Shown here: positions 8,317 to 16,920 of the stretch, piece after piece | Layout of the letters: every line of letters begins with the position of its first letter | Numbering within the stretch: the first letter of the stretch is position 1 | From: Oxobacter pfennigii | GTDB taxonomy: Bacteria > Bacillota > Clostridia > Clostridiales > Oxobacteraceae | Length of the DNA stretch: 64,000 nt | NCBI RefSeq assembly: GCF_001317355.1 | Contig: NZ_LKET01000029.1 | Coordinates: 62,001-126,000, forward strand | Reading direction: 5' to 3' | The notes under the pieces: model-generated | What the model was told of the DNA's origin: nothing | The model's database searches: none | Seen by the model: only the letters and a program-made list of their open reading frames with translations | Translations under genes and position numbers: made by a program

Positions 8317-8583
8317 ATGAAAGGAAAAGAGATACTAAACGCCATCAGAAAAGAAGTTGACAGCCATGTTGGGGAAAAAGTAATGCTAAAAGCAAATGGT
8401 GGAAGAAAAAAGGTCTACGTAAAAGAAGGAATATTGGAAAAAGCTTATCCAAATATTTTCGTTGTAAGAATTGAAGGAAAATCCAAGGATGTACGCACGG
8501 TATCTTATAGCTATTCAGATATATTGACAGAAACTGTACAATTAATTTTCAGTAAAAATAAAGAAAATATTGCATTTAATTAA
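8317..8583 (+). CDS. veg: Veg family protein
   Basis: An 88-residue Veg protein, small and cytoplasmic, with an Sm-like beta barrel expected. The family core GKEILNAIRKEVDSHVGEKVMLKANGGRKK and VRIEGKS...SYSYSDILTETVQL is complete. In B. subtilis, Veg is abundant in vegetative and germinating cells and affects biofilm matrix expression; the molecular function is not settled. It is expressed alone from two strong tandem promoters and ends in a strong hairpin. Confidence 0.92.
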   Translation: MKGKEILNAIRKEVDSHVGEKVMLKANGGRKKVYVKEGILEKAYPNIFVVRIEGKSKDVRTVSYSYSDILTETVQLIFSKNKENIAFN

Positions 8584-8610
8584 TCCAGCGAGCAAGCTGG
8601 ATTAATTTTT
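8580..8610 (+). terminator. Terminator of veg
   Basis: TTAATCCAGC pairs perfectly with GCTGGATTAA around GAGCAA, followed by TTTTT. Confidence 0.85.
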
Positions 8611-8681
8611 ACTTAATTCTCGACTATGTTGATTTTATGGTATATCCAATATATAATAAACTATGGATTTGTAAATATATG

Positions 8682-8714
8682 AACATGGCATAAGAATATT
8701 GGTTATGTCATGTT
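8682..8714 (+). promoter_or_regulatory. Hairpin in the region upstream of arcA
   Basis: AACATGGCATAA pairs with TTATGTCATGTT (one G-U) around nine bases, followed by TTAG. It sits 70 bases before the arginine deiminase start and could be a terminator or attenuator. No promoter was placed with confidence. Confidence 0.3.
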
Positions 8715-8784
8715 TTAGTCATTAAAGGGAAAAATAATAGTCGAAGAATTTTGTATTTATATAGGCATGAAGGAGAGAGGTTTT

Positions 8785-10011
8785 TTGAGCAGAACATTCT
8801 TAAATGTAACATCGGATATAGGCAAGCTTAAGGCCGTACTCCTGCACAGGCCGGGAAAAGAGATTGAAAACCTGGTACCTGAGTACTTAGAAAGACTTCT
8901 CTTTGATGACATACCTTATTTAAAGATTGCAGTTGAGGAGCATGACGCCTTTGCAAGGGTTTTGGGTGATAACGGTGCGGCCGTTTATTATATAGAAGAA
9001 ATGCTTGCTGAAGTTTTAAAGGATACAAGAATAAAAGAATGCTTTATAAACGATTTTTTGGATGAAAGCAATATAATAAGCAGCAGCTTAAAGAATGCCC
9101 TTTTTGAATATTTGGTGCAGCTTGAAGGTAAGGCTCTGGCCGATACGCTGATCGCAGGGGTCAGGAAAAAGGAAGTTCCTCAAATTAAAAATCAAAGCCT
9201 TTCAGAGCTCGTGGTGGACAAATATCAATTTTATTTGGATCCTATGCCCAATCTTTATTTTACAAGGGATATAGGTGCGGTTTTAGGCTGCGGACTCACA
9301 ATAAACAGAATGAAAACCGAGGCTAGAAAACGTGAGAGCTTGCTTTTAAAATATATATATGAACATCATGAAATTTTTAAAGATGTATACGCTCCTTTGT
9401 GGTATACAAGGGATATGGCTTATCCAATTGAAGGCGGAGACCAGATTGTGTTGAACCGCGAAGCCATAGCCATTGGCTGCAGTGAAAGGACCAGCCCTGA
9501 AGCCATAGAACTGGCGGCACGGAATATTTTTAAAGGCAGTCCCTTTAAAAAGGTTCTGGTTTTTGATATACCAAAATGCAGGGCATTTATGCATTTAGAC
9601 ACCGTATTTACCATGGTCGATATTGATAAATTTACCATTCATCCCGGCATTGAAAACCCTATGAATCTTTATATAATAACTCCCGCTGCAAGCGGGCAAA
9701 TTGATATATCCTACCAGACAAATACCCTGGAAAAAATATTAAAAAAGGAACTTACATTAAATGAAGTGGATCTTATACGGTGCGGGGGCGGCGACCCCAT
9801 CGTAGCAGCAAGGGAGCAGTGGAACGACGGATCGAACACTTTGGCCATAGCCCCGGGCGTAGTGATAACATATGAAAGAAATTATGTATCCAATGAGCTT
9901 TTGGAAAGTCATAATATAAAGGTAATTTCCATAAGAAGCTCCGAAATTTCACGGGGAAGAGGCGGCCCGAGGTGCATGAGCATGCCTCTTGTTAGGGATG
10001 ATATTAATTAG
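8785..10011 (+). CDS. arcA: Arginine deiminase
   Basis: Hydrolyses L-arginine to citrulline and ammonia, the first step of the arginine deiminase pathway, in the cytoplasm. The protein is about 408 residues, normal for ArcA. Visible motifs are MPNLYFTRDIG, EGGDQIVLN, HLDTVFTMVD and the C-terminal nucleophile cysteine in GRGGPRCMSMP. I chose the TTG at 8785 because AAGGAGAGAGG lies directly before it; the in-frame ATG at 8767 would put that ribosome site inside the gene. Ornithine carbamoyltransferase is next, giving steps one and two of the pathway; carbamate kinase is not in the window. Confidence 0.93.
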   Translation: MSRTFLNVTSDIGKLKAVLLHRPGKEIENLVPEYLERLLFDDIPYLKIAVEEHDAFARVLGDNGAAVYYIEEMLAEVLKDTRIKECFINDFLDESNIISSSLKNALFEYLVQLEGKALADTLIAGVRKKEVPQIKNQSLSELVVDKYQFYLDPMPNLYFTRDIGAVLGCGLTINRMKTEARKRESLLLKYIYEHHEIFKDVYAPLWYTRDMAYPIEGGDQIVLNREAIAIGCSERTSPEAIELAARNIFKGSPFKKVLVFDIPKCRAFMHLDTVFTMVDIDKFTIHPGIENPMNLYIITPAASGQIDISYQTNTLEKILKKELTLNEVDLIRCGGGDPIVAAREQWNDGSNTLAIAPGVVITYERNYVSNELLESHNIKVISIRSSEISRGRGGPRCMSMPLVRDDIN

Positions 10012-10059
10012 CAAGTTATAAAGTAGAATTTTAAATATAATTAATAAAATTAATGTGTT

Positions 10060-10283
10060 GTAATAGTTGATAAGGCCACTGAGAACATTGCGGAAAGGCC
10101 GCGTGCATGTTAACGAAGGTCAGGATACTTTTAAGGAGAGGGGACACTCATAAGTTGGTGTCACCTTATATTAGCTGAATGTCCCCAACTTATTGTTTGA
10201 GTGTTAGCCAGTTATGACTTATGCCTGATCAAGTTTTACATGCGATAGGCATTAGAGCGTTCGAAAGCCTTGTCAACTATTAC
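10060..10283. mobile_element. Long-palindrome element, GGGGACA family (B), copy 1
   Basis: Inverted ends GTAATAGTTGATAAGGC and GCCTTGTCAACTATTAC match except for one base. Inner arms also pair (GCATGTTAAC and GGTCAGGATA with their partners), and the middle holds GGGGACACT and TGTCCCCAAC boxes. It lies between arcA and argF. A second full copy is at 52042-52256; both contain ACATTGCG(G)AAAGG near the left end. Confidence 0.65.
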
Positions 10284-10308
10284 AGAGAAATAAATAGGAG
10301 GAATAAAA

Positions 10309-11286
10309 ATGCCTGTTAATATGAAAGGGAAATCGTTACTGACTGTTGAGCAGCTGACACCTGAAGAATTTGAATATTTGCTGGATTTGGCGGATGATTT
10401 GAAGGCTAAAAAAAGAACGGGGATAAAGGGAAATCTTTTGGAGGGAAAAAATATTGCATTGATATTTGAAAAGGCCTCCACCAGGACCAGATGTGCGTTT
10501 GTTGTGGCTTGCTATGACGAAGGGGCTCATCCTGAATATTTAGGCAAGTCCGATATACAGCTCTCCAAAAAAGAAACGGTTAAAGATACGGCAAGGGTTT
10601 TAGGAAGGATGTTTGACGGTATAGAATTCAGGGGATTTAAACAGCAAACCGTTGAAGAACTTGCAAAATACAGCGGTGTTCCTGTGTGGAACGGATTAAC
10701 GGATTATTCCCATCCTACCCAGGTGCTTGCTGATTTTATGACCATAAGGGAAAAGTTCGGAAAGAAATTAAAGGGAAGAAAGCTTGTATTTATAGGGGAT
10801 GGCAGAAACAACATGGCAAACTCCCTTATGATGGGCTGTGCTATTATGGGCATGACCTTTGTAAATTGCTCACCTAAAGAGCTTTTGCCTTCCGGTGAAA
10901 TCATTGAAGAAGCTAAGGAACTGGCTCTTAAAAACGGAGGGAAAATAGAGTTCATAGTGGATCCCAAAGAGGCTGTAAGAAATGCCGATGTAATTTACAC
11001 CGATGTTTGGGTGTCCATGGGAGAAGAGGACCAGATGCAAAAAAGGGTGGCTCTTTTAAAACCTTATAAGGTTACGATGGATTTAATCAGTGCAACTGGA
11101 AACGAGGACGTTATATTCATGCATTGCCTCCCGGCTTTCCACAATGAGGATACAGAGGTTTCATCAAATAATCCTGAAATATGCGAAGTGGATGAGGATG
11201 TGTTTGAAAGCAAGCATTCCGTCGTATTTGATGAAGCAGAAAACAGGATGCATACTATAAAGGCGGTTATGGTAGCAACTTTGTAA
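10309..11286 (+). CDS. argF: Ornithine carbamoyltransferase
   Basis: Interconverts ornithine plus carbamoyl phosphate and citrulline plus phosphate. The protein is 325 residues, normal length. The carbamoyl-phosphate loop STRTR, the HPTQVLADF segment and HCLPAF are all intact. The start ATG follows TAGGAGGAA. Its place after arcA suggests a catabolic (ArcB-like) role, turning citrulline into ornithine and carbamoyl phosphate, but sequence alone does not exclude a biosynthetic role. A palindromic element separates it from arcA, so the two may or may not be cotranscribed. It ends in a clear terminator. Confidence 0.92.
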   Translation: MPVNMKGKSLLTVEQLTPEEFEYLLDLADDLKAKKRTGIKGNLLEGKNIALIFEKASTRTRCAFVVACYDEGAHPEYLGKSDIQLSKKETVKDTARVLGRMFDGIEFRGFKQQTVEELAKYSGVPVWNGLTDYSHPTQVLADFMTIREKFGKKLKGRKLVFIGDGRNNMANSLMMGCAIMGMTFVNCSPKELLPSGEIIEEAKELALKNGGKIEFIVDPKEAVRNADVIYTDVWVSMGEEDQMQKRVALLKPYKVTMDLISATGNEDVIFMHCLPAFHNEDTEVSSNNPEICEVDEDVFESKHSVVFDEAENRMHTIKAVMVATL

Positions 11287-11305
11287 AAATGAATACATAA
11301 AGAAT

Positions 11306-11330
11306 ACCGGTGGAAAATACCGGTTTTTTT
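11306..11330 (+). terminator. Terminator of argF
   Basis: ACCGGT, seven bases, ACCGGT, then a run of eight T. Confidence 0.8.
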
Positions 11331-11382
11331 TATATAATAATAAAGTTCAATTTCTTATTATATAAAAAACGAGGATTGCAAA

Positions 11383-11490
11383 GGACGGGACGCCCTTGCC
11401 GTCAAGGGGAGGCTCAGTAAAAATGCCAAGGCATTTTTACGTCGAAGGGGGACATAGGTCCCCCCTAGCGAAAGTTGTATATCAACTTTT
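11383..11490. repeat. Tandem hairpin array 1 (four different hairpins)
   Basis: Four hairpins stand almost end to end: CCCTTG-CCGT-CAAGGG; GTAAAAATGCC-AA-GGCATTTTTAC (11417-11440, perfect); GGGGGAC-ATAG-GTCCCCC (11447-11464); AAAGTTG-TATAT-CAACTTT (11471-11489), the last followed by TTTTT. The stems are unrelated to each other. The last unit could terminate transcription. The array lies in a gene-free 350-bp gap before the SipL-like gene; nothing else is recognised there. Confidence 0.6.
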
Positions 11491-11641
11491 TTTATGCAAA
11501 AATTTGATATACAGGCTGTGTTATAATCTGAGACTTTGATGCTATTTAATTAGTAATATTTTTGTACAAGTACACATATTTTTATGTAGAAACTTATATT
11601 TATATATTAGTATAATTTCTGATTATTGAAGGAGGGATAAA

Positions 11642-13201
11642 GTGGGACTTGAGCTTATTAGAGATATTCTAAGATTTGAGCAGGTGGTTGGTGAAGGGCA
11701 AAGCCAGGCGCTGGTTAATAGAGACATAATAGTACCGGACATAAAACCCGATATAGCAAGAATATTGTCCGTAGAGGGCAAGGTTAATATAACCAGCAAG
11801 GATGTAGAGCAGGACAGAATCGCAGTGGAAGGCGATGTAAACCTGCAGATACTTTATGCAGCCAATGGGGAACCTCAGCCTATCTATTCAATGAACCAAA
11901 GTGCAAATTTTTCACATTATATCGATGTGCCTAATGCCATGCCCAAAATGGATGCCGACATAAAATGTGATATTGAACATATCGATTTTGACAGACTTAA
12001 TGGAAGAAAAGTTAATATGAGATGCGTCCTTAATTTAAAGGGCAAGGTTACGGATATACTGTCCCTTGACGCAGTTAAAGAAGTGAGCGGAGTATCGGAT
12101 ATTCAGCTATTGCGTGACACTATTGTAACCGATGAGATTGTGGGCAATAACACTGCCCAGACAGTAATAAAAGGCAGCATTAACATTCCCCAGAGCATGC
12201 CTCATGCAGATGAACTGTTAAAGTATAATGCCACCATCCACAGCAAGGATGTAAAACTTGAGGATGACAGGGTGGTTATCACAGGAAAGGTATTTGTTCC
12301 TGTATTGTATTCCTCAAAGGAAGAAAATCCTGATATTTTCAAGGTCGAGGAAGATATGGAGTTTACCCATACCTTAGAGATGTCGGGTGTTACTCCGGAT
12401 ATGCTGTGCTACGTTGATTACAGGATAGAGGACGTATATGCGGAGCTTAAGGAAAATGATGAAGAGGAAAAACGCCAGGTAGATGTGGAAGTTGTTGTGA
12501 ACATGAGAGCCACTGTGTCTCAGAAAAAGGAATTCCCGGCAATAATTGATGCCTATGCCCCATCTATTGAAATCGAGTGCGAAAAGAAAAACATAGCTAT
12601 GGATATTTTTTATGCCAGAGATTCAGCCCAGGCCGTGGTAAAGGAATCAGTCTCTTTACCCGCAGATATGCCCGGTATAGATAAAGTCTATGATATGGTA
12701 TGCATCCCCACCGTCACAGATTATAAGCTGGTGGATGACAAGGTAGTCATAGAAGGTGTTTTGGTATGCGATGTAATATATCACACCAGGAATGAAGAAA
12801 ATATCGTAAACAGCTTCCAGGATGAAATTCCTTTCCGGACATCGGTTATTATTCCTGGCTGCAATTCAGCCATGAAGCCTGAGGTGGAAGTGGATATTGA
12901 GAGCATGGACGGCACCATGCTGACAAAAAATGAAGTGGAATTAAGGATAATTTTAAACTGCTATGTGAAATTATATAACAAAGTATTTAAAGAGCTTATA
13001 ACAAAAATAGATCAGTCAGAGGCAGAGATTCAAGCTCATAAAGCCAGCATAACCATATATGTGGTTCAGAACAAGGATACTTTGTGGTCCATAGCGAAGA
13101 GATATTCTACAACTGTAGAAGATTTAGTCCGGGTAAATGAAATAGTGGATGCCGATAAATTGATGCCAGGAATGAAGCTTATTATTCCTAAAAGAGCTTA
13201 A
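11642..13201 (+). CDS. sipL: SipL-like protein: SPOCS (DUF3794) repeats with C-terminal LysM
   Basis: A 519-residue protein with repeated SPOCS/DUF3794 modules (about 30-130, 170-270 and 320-450) and a C-terminal LysM (VVQNKDTLWSIAKRYSTTVEDL to IPKRA, about 470-518). This is the architecture of Clostridioides difficile SipL, which binds SpoIVA and anchors the coat around the forespore. Function would therefore be coat assembly in the mother cell. The start is GTG after GGAGGGATAA. It is a single gene with its own terminator, sitting between arginine catabolism and the cyanophycin genes. Confidence 0.78.
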   Translation: MGLELIRDILRFEQVVGEGQSQALVNRDIIVPDIKPDIARILSVEGKVNITSKDVEQDRIAVEGDVNLQILYAANGEPQPIYSMNQSANFSHYIDVPNAMPKMDADIKCDIEHIDFDRLNGRKVNMRCVLNLKGKVTDILSLDAVKEVSGVSDIQLLRDTIVTDEIVGNNTAQTVIKGSINIPQSMPHADELLKYNATIHSKDVKLEDDRVVITGKVFVPVLYSSKEENPDIFKVEEDMEFTHTLEMSGVTPDMLCYVDYRIEDVYAELKENDEEEKRQVDVEVVVNMRATVSQKKEFPAIIDAYAPSIEIECEKKNIAMDIFYARDSAQAVVKESVSLPADMPGIDKVYDMVCIPTVTDYKLVDDKVVIEGVLVCDVIYHTRNEENIVNSFQDEIPFRTSVIIPGCNSAMKPEVEVDIESMDGTMLTKNEVELRIILNCYVKLYNKVFKELITKIDQSEAEIQAHKASITIYVVQNKDTLWSIAKRYSTTVEDLVRVNEIVDADKLMPGMKLIIPKRA

Positions 13202-13214
13202 ATCAATAAAAAAT

Positions 13215-13240
13215 AACTGCTAACAAGCAGTTGTTTTTTT
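13215..13240 (+). terminator. Terminator of sipL
   Basis: AACTGCT-AACA-AGCAGTT followed by GTTTTTTT. Confidence 0.85.
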
Positions 13241-13338
13241 ATGGTATCTTTTAGAATAAATATTGGGGACAAGGAAAAAATATAAAGGAATCTGTTTAAA
13301 ATATGTATTCAAGGGCATCTTATGCATGGAGGCTTAGA

Positions 13339-14175
13339 ATGAGTGAAAACACAAAAGGAAAGCTTGTTATTATAGGCGGAGCAGAAGATAAGGAAGGGAA
13401 GTGTGAAATTCTCCGTAAAGTAGTACACTTGTCCGGAAAGGAAAATTCCAGGATAGTGGTTATGACCACGGCTACAGAACGGCCTGAGGAAGTAGGAAGC
13501 TTATATAAAAAGATATTTAAGAGACTGGGAGTTAAAACTGTCGACATCGTAAATATAAATGCCAGGGCTGAAGCCTCAAATGAAGAGTATACACAATTAA
13601 TAAATGAAGCTACCTGTATTTTTTTTACGGGAGGAGATCAATTAAGGATTACCAGCCTGTTAGGAGGAACGGATATTTATAAGAGCCTTCATGATGCGTA
13701 TCAAAGAGGAGCCTTAATTGTGGGGACGAGTGCCGGGGCTTCCGCCATGAGCAGCAATATGATTGTGGAAGGCTCAAATGATGATGCAGCGAAATTATGC
13801 ACTTTAAATATGGCTCCGGGACTGAGTCTATTAAATGAAGTTATAATTGATCAGCATTTTGCTCAAAGAGGAAGGATAGGAAGGCTTATGTCAGCCGTCG
13901 CACAAAATCCTCATATGTTAGGAGTGGGAATAGACGAAGATACGGCAATAACTGTGGAAGGAGATAATTTTTATGTAATAGGTTCCCAGTCTGTCACAGT
14001 TGTTGACGGAATGTGTTTATCCCATACAAATGTATCCGAACTTATGCCCGAAGAACCTTTAGCCTTAACGAATGTGAAGCTTCACATATTGCCAAAGGGG
14101 TATGGATTTGACTTGATTTCACGTGAACCTAAAATTATTCAAAAGGAAAGCACTAAAGAGGAGGAAATTCAATAA
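13339..14175 (+). CDS. cphB: Cyanophycinase
   Basis: A peptidase-S51-family exopeptidase that releases beta-Asp-Arg dipeptides from cyanophycin. The protein is 278 residues, normal length. The nucleophile serine is S131 in GTSAGAS; FFTGGDQ and DQHFAQRGRIGRL are also family hallmarks. I chose the ATG at 13339 after GGAGG; an upstream ATG adds 12 residues without a ribosome site. It abuts cphA with no gap, so breakdown and synthesis enzymes are made together. The dipeptide would feed arginine deiminase upstream after cleavage by an isoaspartyl dipeptidase that is not in the window. Confidence 0.93.
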   Translation: MSENTKGKLVIIGGAEDKEGKCEILRKVVHLSGKENSRIVVMTTATERPEEVGSLYKKIFKRLGVKTVDIVNINARAEASNEEYTQLINEATCIFFTGGDQLRITSLLGGTDIYKSLHDAYQRGALIVGTSAGASAMSSNMIVEGSNDDAAKLCTLNMAPGLSLLNEVIIDQHFAQRGRIGRLMSAVAQNPHMLGVGIDEDTAITVEGDNFYVIGSQSVTVVDGMCLSHTNVSELMPEEPLALTNVKLHILPKGYGFDLISREPKIIQKESTKEEEIQ

Positions 14176-16827
14176 ATGCACATAAAAAATACTCAGGTCT
14201 ACTGCGGGAGAAATATCCACAGTCATAAACCAGTTATAAAAATGACGGTAGACTTAGAGGAGTACTATGATACGCCTACTATCAAAATACCCGGGTTTAA
14301 TGAAAGGCTTATACAATGCCTGCCGGGCCTTAAGGAGCACAAGTGTTCCTTGGGTATTGAGAGAGGTTTTTTAAAGAGGCTTAGTGAGGGAACCTATTTA
14401 GCACATGTTGCGGAACATTCCATACTTGAACTTCAGAATATGCTGGGTTTCAATGTGAAATTTGGCAGGGCGAGGGCAACGGAGGATGTGAATATATACG
14501 AAATAGTATATCAGTATGAGGTTGAAAATACGGGTATACTTTGCGGTGAACTCATTATAGATACATTTAATGATATCATTTCCGGCAAAGATATATCCTT
14601 TATGGATAATTTTTTAAAGCTTAAGAAACAAGCAGAAAGCTTTGCTTTAGGTCCAAGCACCGATGCGATATATAAGGAAGCTCTAAAACGCAAGATTCCC
14701 CTAATGCGTATTGGTGATGACAGCATACTGCAGCTAGGATATGGCAGATATATGAAAAGGGTGGAGGCAACTTTAACTGAGAATACAAGCTGTGTAGCTG
14801 TCGATATAGCCTGTGACAAAGCTCTTACCAAGAAAATTTTAAAAGATGCCTGTCTTCCCGTAGCAGAAGGCTACACAGTAAAGGATAAGGATGATGCCCT
14901 TTATTTTGCTAAAAAAATGCAATACCCTGTGGTAATAAAGCCAAAGAACGGGAATCAGGGCAAAGGAGTATGTGTAAACTTAAACAGTGATGAAGAGGTT
15001 ATTGAGGCATATGACATTGCAAAGAAAATCAGCCAGGAAATTATGGTAGAGAAATTCATCGAAGGCAAGGACTACAGGGTATTGGTGGTAGGTGATACTG
15101 TAGCTGCCGTTGCTTTGCGCATACCTCCCTTTATAATTGGCGATGGAATGTCCTCAATTAAAGAACTGGTGGATATAGAAAATAAAAATCCAAAGAGAGG
15201 CTGCGATCACGAAAAGGTACTGACAAAAATCCAGTTGGATGATATTTCCGTTGGAACTCTTAAAAAGAAAAATATGTCTATAGATACAGTGCTTAAAAAA
15301 GGTCAAAAGCTTTATTTGAGGGAAAATGCAAATTTATCGACAGGTGCTACAGCAAAAGATTGCACCGATATCATACATCCGTTAAATGCTGAGCTTGCGA
15401 TTAAAGCAGCAAAGCTTGTAGGACTTGATATTGCAGGAGTTGACATAACGACTTTTGACATAGGAAAGCCCATAATTGAAACAGGAGGTGTGATAATAGA
15501 GGTAAATGCAGCACCGGGGATAAGGATGCACCATTATCCGGCGGAAGGTAAAGCAAGAGACGCGGCCAAAGCCATAGTTGATATGCTTTATCCAAAGGAC
15601 AGCAAGTATTCCATACCTATTGTATCCGTTACGGGCACAAATGGCAAAACCACCACCACCAGGATGATAGCTCACATATTGTCCTTATATGGCTATAATG
15701 TGGGAATGACAACCACCAGCGGAATATATATAAACAACAAATGCGTGCTGAAGGGGGATACCACAGGACCGGTAAGCGCCAGAACTATCTTAAGCGATAA
15801 AAATGTAGAGGCAGCTGTTTTAGAAACGGCAAGAGGCGGCATTGTGAGATTGGGTTTAGGCTATGATCTTGCCGATGTCGGTATTATAACCAATATATCC
15901 GATGACCATCTTGGCCTGGATAATATTAATACTTTAGAGGATATGGCCTTTGTCAAATCCCTGGTGGCCGAGTCCGTTAAAGATGAAGGCTATGCCGTCT
16001 TAAACGCAGATGACCATTTTACCCCTCAAATAAGTGAAAGAGTAAAATCAAATATTATTTACTTTTCAATTAACAAAGATAATATTATACTTAAAAAGCA
16101 TCTTAAAGAGGGAAGGATAAGCGTATATGTAAATGAAGGTGCAATTTATATAGCAAAAGGTGAAGAGAACACAATTGCCGCCAACATAGCCGATATACCT
16201 TCCACCATGGACGGCAGAATTGCATACAATGTGGAAAATTGCCTGGCTGCAATTTCAGCCTGTGTAGGCTTGAATATTCCGGTGGACGTAATATCCATGG
16301 GCCTTAAAACCTTTTATCTTAATGAAATTCAAAATCCCGGAAGGTTCAATGTGTACAATGTGGGTAACTACAGAGTGCTGGTGGATTACGGACACAATGT
16401 GGCAGGGTATAAAGGAGTGCTGGAGGCCGCCAAAAAGCTGGGTGCTTCAAGATTGGTTGGAGTAATAGGCGTGCCGGGAGACAGGAGCAATGAAAATGCA
16501 GTTAAAATCGGAAGGATAGCCGCTGACTATTTCGATTACATGTATATTAAAGAAGACAGCGATTTAAGAGGCAGAAGCCCGGGTGAAATAGCAAAACTTT
16601 TGGAGATGGGAGCAATTTCAGGCGGAAAATCAAAAGACAGTATAAATATAATTCTATCTGAGGAGAAAGCATTGGACACTGCCATGAATGATGCAAAGCC
16701 CGGTGACCTGATTATAGTCTTCTATGAAAAGCTGGATGGAATTGTGGAAGTCATAAAAAGGCATATAGACATGGAAGGCAAAGTGAGGACAATGGCAGGT
16801 ATAAGCAAAACTATGCAGGGGGCATAA
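14176..16827 (+). CDS. cphA: Cyanophycin synthetase
   Basis: Makes the storage polymer multi-L-arginyl-poly-L-aspartate from Asp, Arg and ATP without ribosomes. The protein is 883 residues, the usual CphA1 length. Residues about 1-160 are the N-terminal domain. Residues about 215-475 are the ATP-grasp ligase (VVIKPKNGNQGKGV, IIEVNAAPGIRMH), and residues about 480-870 the Mur-ligase-like domain with GTNGKT at 487-492. The ATG directly follows the cphB stop, with AAGAGGAGGAAA upstream. All domains look intact, so active synthesis is likely. Confidence 0.95.
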   Translation: MHIKNTQVYCGRNIHSHKPVIKMTVDLEEYYDTPTIKIPGFNERLIQCLPGLKEHKCSLGIERGFLKRLSEGTYLAHVAEHSILELQNMLGFNVKFGRARATEDVNIYEIVYQYEVENTGILCGELIIDTFNDIISGKDISFMDNFLKLKKQAESFALGPSTDAIYKEALKRKIPLMRIGDDSILQLGYGRYMKRVEATLTENTSCVAVDIACDKALTKKILKDACLPVAEGYTVKDKDDALYFAKKMQYPVVIKPKNGNQGKGVCVNLNSDEEVIEAYDIAKKISQEIMVEKFIEGKDYRVLVVGDTVAAVALRIPPFIIGDGMSSIKELVDIENKNPKRGCDHEKVLTKIQLDDISVGTLKKKNMSIDTVLKKGQKLYLRENANLSTGATAKDCTDIIHPLNAELAIKAAKLVGLDIAGVDITTFDIGKPIIETGGVIIEVNAAPGIRMHHYPAEGKARDAAKAIVDMLYPKDSKYSIPIVSVTGTNGKTTTTRMIAHILSLYGYNVGMTTTSGIYINNKCVLKGDTTGPVSARTILSDKNVEAAVLETARGGIVRLGLGYDLADVGIITNISDDHLGLDNINTLEDMAFVKSLVAESVKDEGYAVLNADDHFTPQISERVKSNIIYFSINKDNIILKKHLKEGRISVYVNEGAIYIAKGEENTIAANIADIPSTMDGRIAYNVENCLAAISACVGLNIPVDVISMGLKTFYLNEIQNPGRFNVYNVGNYRVLVDYGHNVAGYKGVLEAAKKLGASRLVGVIGVPGDRSNENAVKIGRIAADYFDYMYIKEDSDLRGRSPGEIAKLLEMGAISGGKSKDSINIILSEEKALDTAMNDAKPGDLIIVFYEKLDGIVEVIKRHIDMEGKVRTMAGISKTMQGA

Positions 16828-16837
16828 AGCCCCCTGC
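16815..16837. other. Strong hairpin at the end of cphA
   Basis: GCAGGGGGC-ATAAA-GCCCCCTGC, overlapping the cphA stop codon. It is followed by an A run, not a T run, so it may protect the 3' end or mark a Rho-type stop rather than act as an intrinsic terminator on this strand. Confidence 0.55.
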
Positions 16838-16920
16838 AATAAAAAACAAATAAAGAAGGATTTTTTAAATTTTTATGTTATACTATATATTACCAAATTT
16901 AATGATATGGGTGTGGGTTT

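Noticed and set aside
16815-16837. Intrinsic terminator for cphA
   Set aside because: The hairpin is strong but followed by an A run rather than T; kept as a hairpin of unknown role.
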